Program-made: the position numbers and the translations under genes
Assembly: GCF_027579695.1 (NCBI RefSeq)
Contig: NC_083577.1
Span: 91,836,016 to 91,900,015 of the forward strand
Reading direction: 5' to 3'
Length of the DNA stretch: 64,000 bases
Source: Neoarius graeffei
Taxonomy: Eukaryota; Chordata; Actinopteri; Siluriformes; Ariidae
The notes under the pieces: model-generated
Seen by the model: only the letters and a program-made list of their open reading frames with translations
Told to the model about the DNA's origin: nothing
Database searches by the model: none
Shown: positions 63,546 through 64,000 of the stretch, one piece after another
Layout of the letters: each line of letters opens with the position of its first letter
How positions within the stretch are numbered: position 1 is the stretch's first letter

Positions 63546-64000
63546 CTGGGAGAGAACGAGTGAACGAGAGAAACAGAGAGATGAGAGAGAGAGAGGGATT
63601 GTGTGACGAGAGAAGCTAAACTTCCATTGTGCAGTGTGACTTCCTGCTTTAGTAGAAGGACTGGCTGTCAGCCAGAGACAAGACCACGCCCTCTCTCTCT
63701 CTCTTACTGTTTCAAATGCAGTAGGCATGAAAAGTGATAAAGGCTTGCTGTTTCATTAACCCTCTCCTGCCTCACATTTCCAAATGAAAAAAGGCGGATC
63801 TCACAGGCTGTGTCCCAAATGCCTCCTACTCCCTACACCATGTGTTGTGTGATGCATTCACACAGACACCATCATCGTTCTACTGTGGAAGCATCCCAAA
63901 CCACACACCCTGTTCACTACAGAGTGCACAAAAACTCCATATTCAGTTCTCTTCTGTTTTCTCTCTCTCTCTCTCAGTCAGGTCATCACTGGTTAAAGTA
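63546..64000. other. myo10 intron to the window edge
   Basis: No further exon recognised. The next upstream exon, encoding the end of the motor domain, must lie beyond the edge. (CT)n stretches lie at 63690-63707 and 63960-63974. Confidence 0.5.

Overview
The window is nuclear DNA of a ray-finned (teleost) fish. The host genes are vertebrate, with small GT-AG introns. The space between and inside them is filled with V-SINEs of the DANA/HE1 type, L2-clade and Rex-like LINEs, Tc1/mariner elements, hAT-like MITEs, (CA)n repeats and large minisatellites. The species cannot be named from the sequence alone.

Three host genes are recognisable, all on the minus strand. sumo3-like (15.3-16.5 kb, 4 exons, 89 aa) and pttg1ip-like (17.5-19.4 kb, 7 exons, 166 aa) are both complete. 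They lie head-to-tail in the same order and orientation as I recall for human SUMO3 and PTTG1IP. From 63.5 kb down to 34.4 kb runs the 3' two thirds of a myosin-X gene (myo10-like). I could place 20 exons whose splice phases all agree: IQ motifs, charged helix, PEST-like region, split PH1/PH2, PH3, MyTH4 and FERM, ending in a stop. Its motor domain lies beyond the right edge.

Layout. 0-15 kb is a transposon graveyard: an L2 LINE cut by a V-SINE, a nested TIR element, MITEs, a Tc1 with three nonsense codons, a second L2 copy in antisense, and a minisatellite broken up by these insertions. 15-19.5 kb holds the two complete genes with GC-rich, TATA-less promoter regions. 19.8-33.5 kb is mobile DNA again: a nearly whole L2 LINE, a SINE carrying an 88-bp insert, a Tc1 split by a Gmr1-type LTR retrotransposon (integrase ahead of reverse transcriptase), an RTE-like LINE fragment, a V-SINE and another Tc1. 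34-64 kb is myo10. Its introns hold two very large minisatellites (about 2.6 kb of a 20-bp unit and about 1.8 kb of a 28-bp dimeric unit), several Tc1 copies, a hAT MITE and many (CA)n/(TG)n tracts next to splice sites.

No bacterial-style operon, CRISPR array or genuine stand-alone tRNA/rRNA gene was seen. The most notable items are the SUMO3-like protein lacking the usual N-terminal chain-forming lysine site, the integrase-first Gmr1-like fossil with its SCAN-like gag, the 88-bp duplicated segment with target-site repeats, the two structured intronic minisatellites (one with an inverted block), and the consistent placement of UG/CA repeats at splice sites in the host genes.
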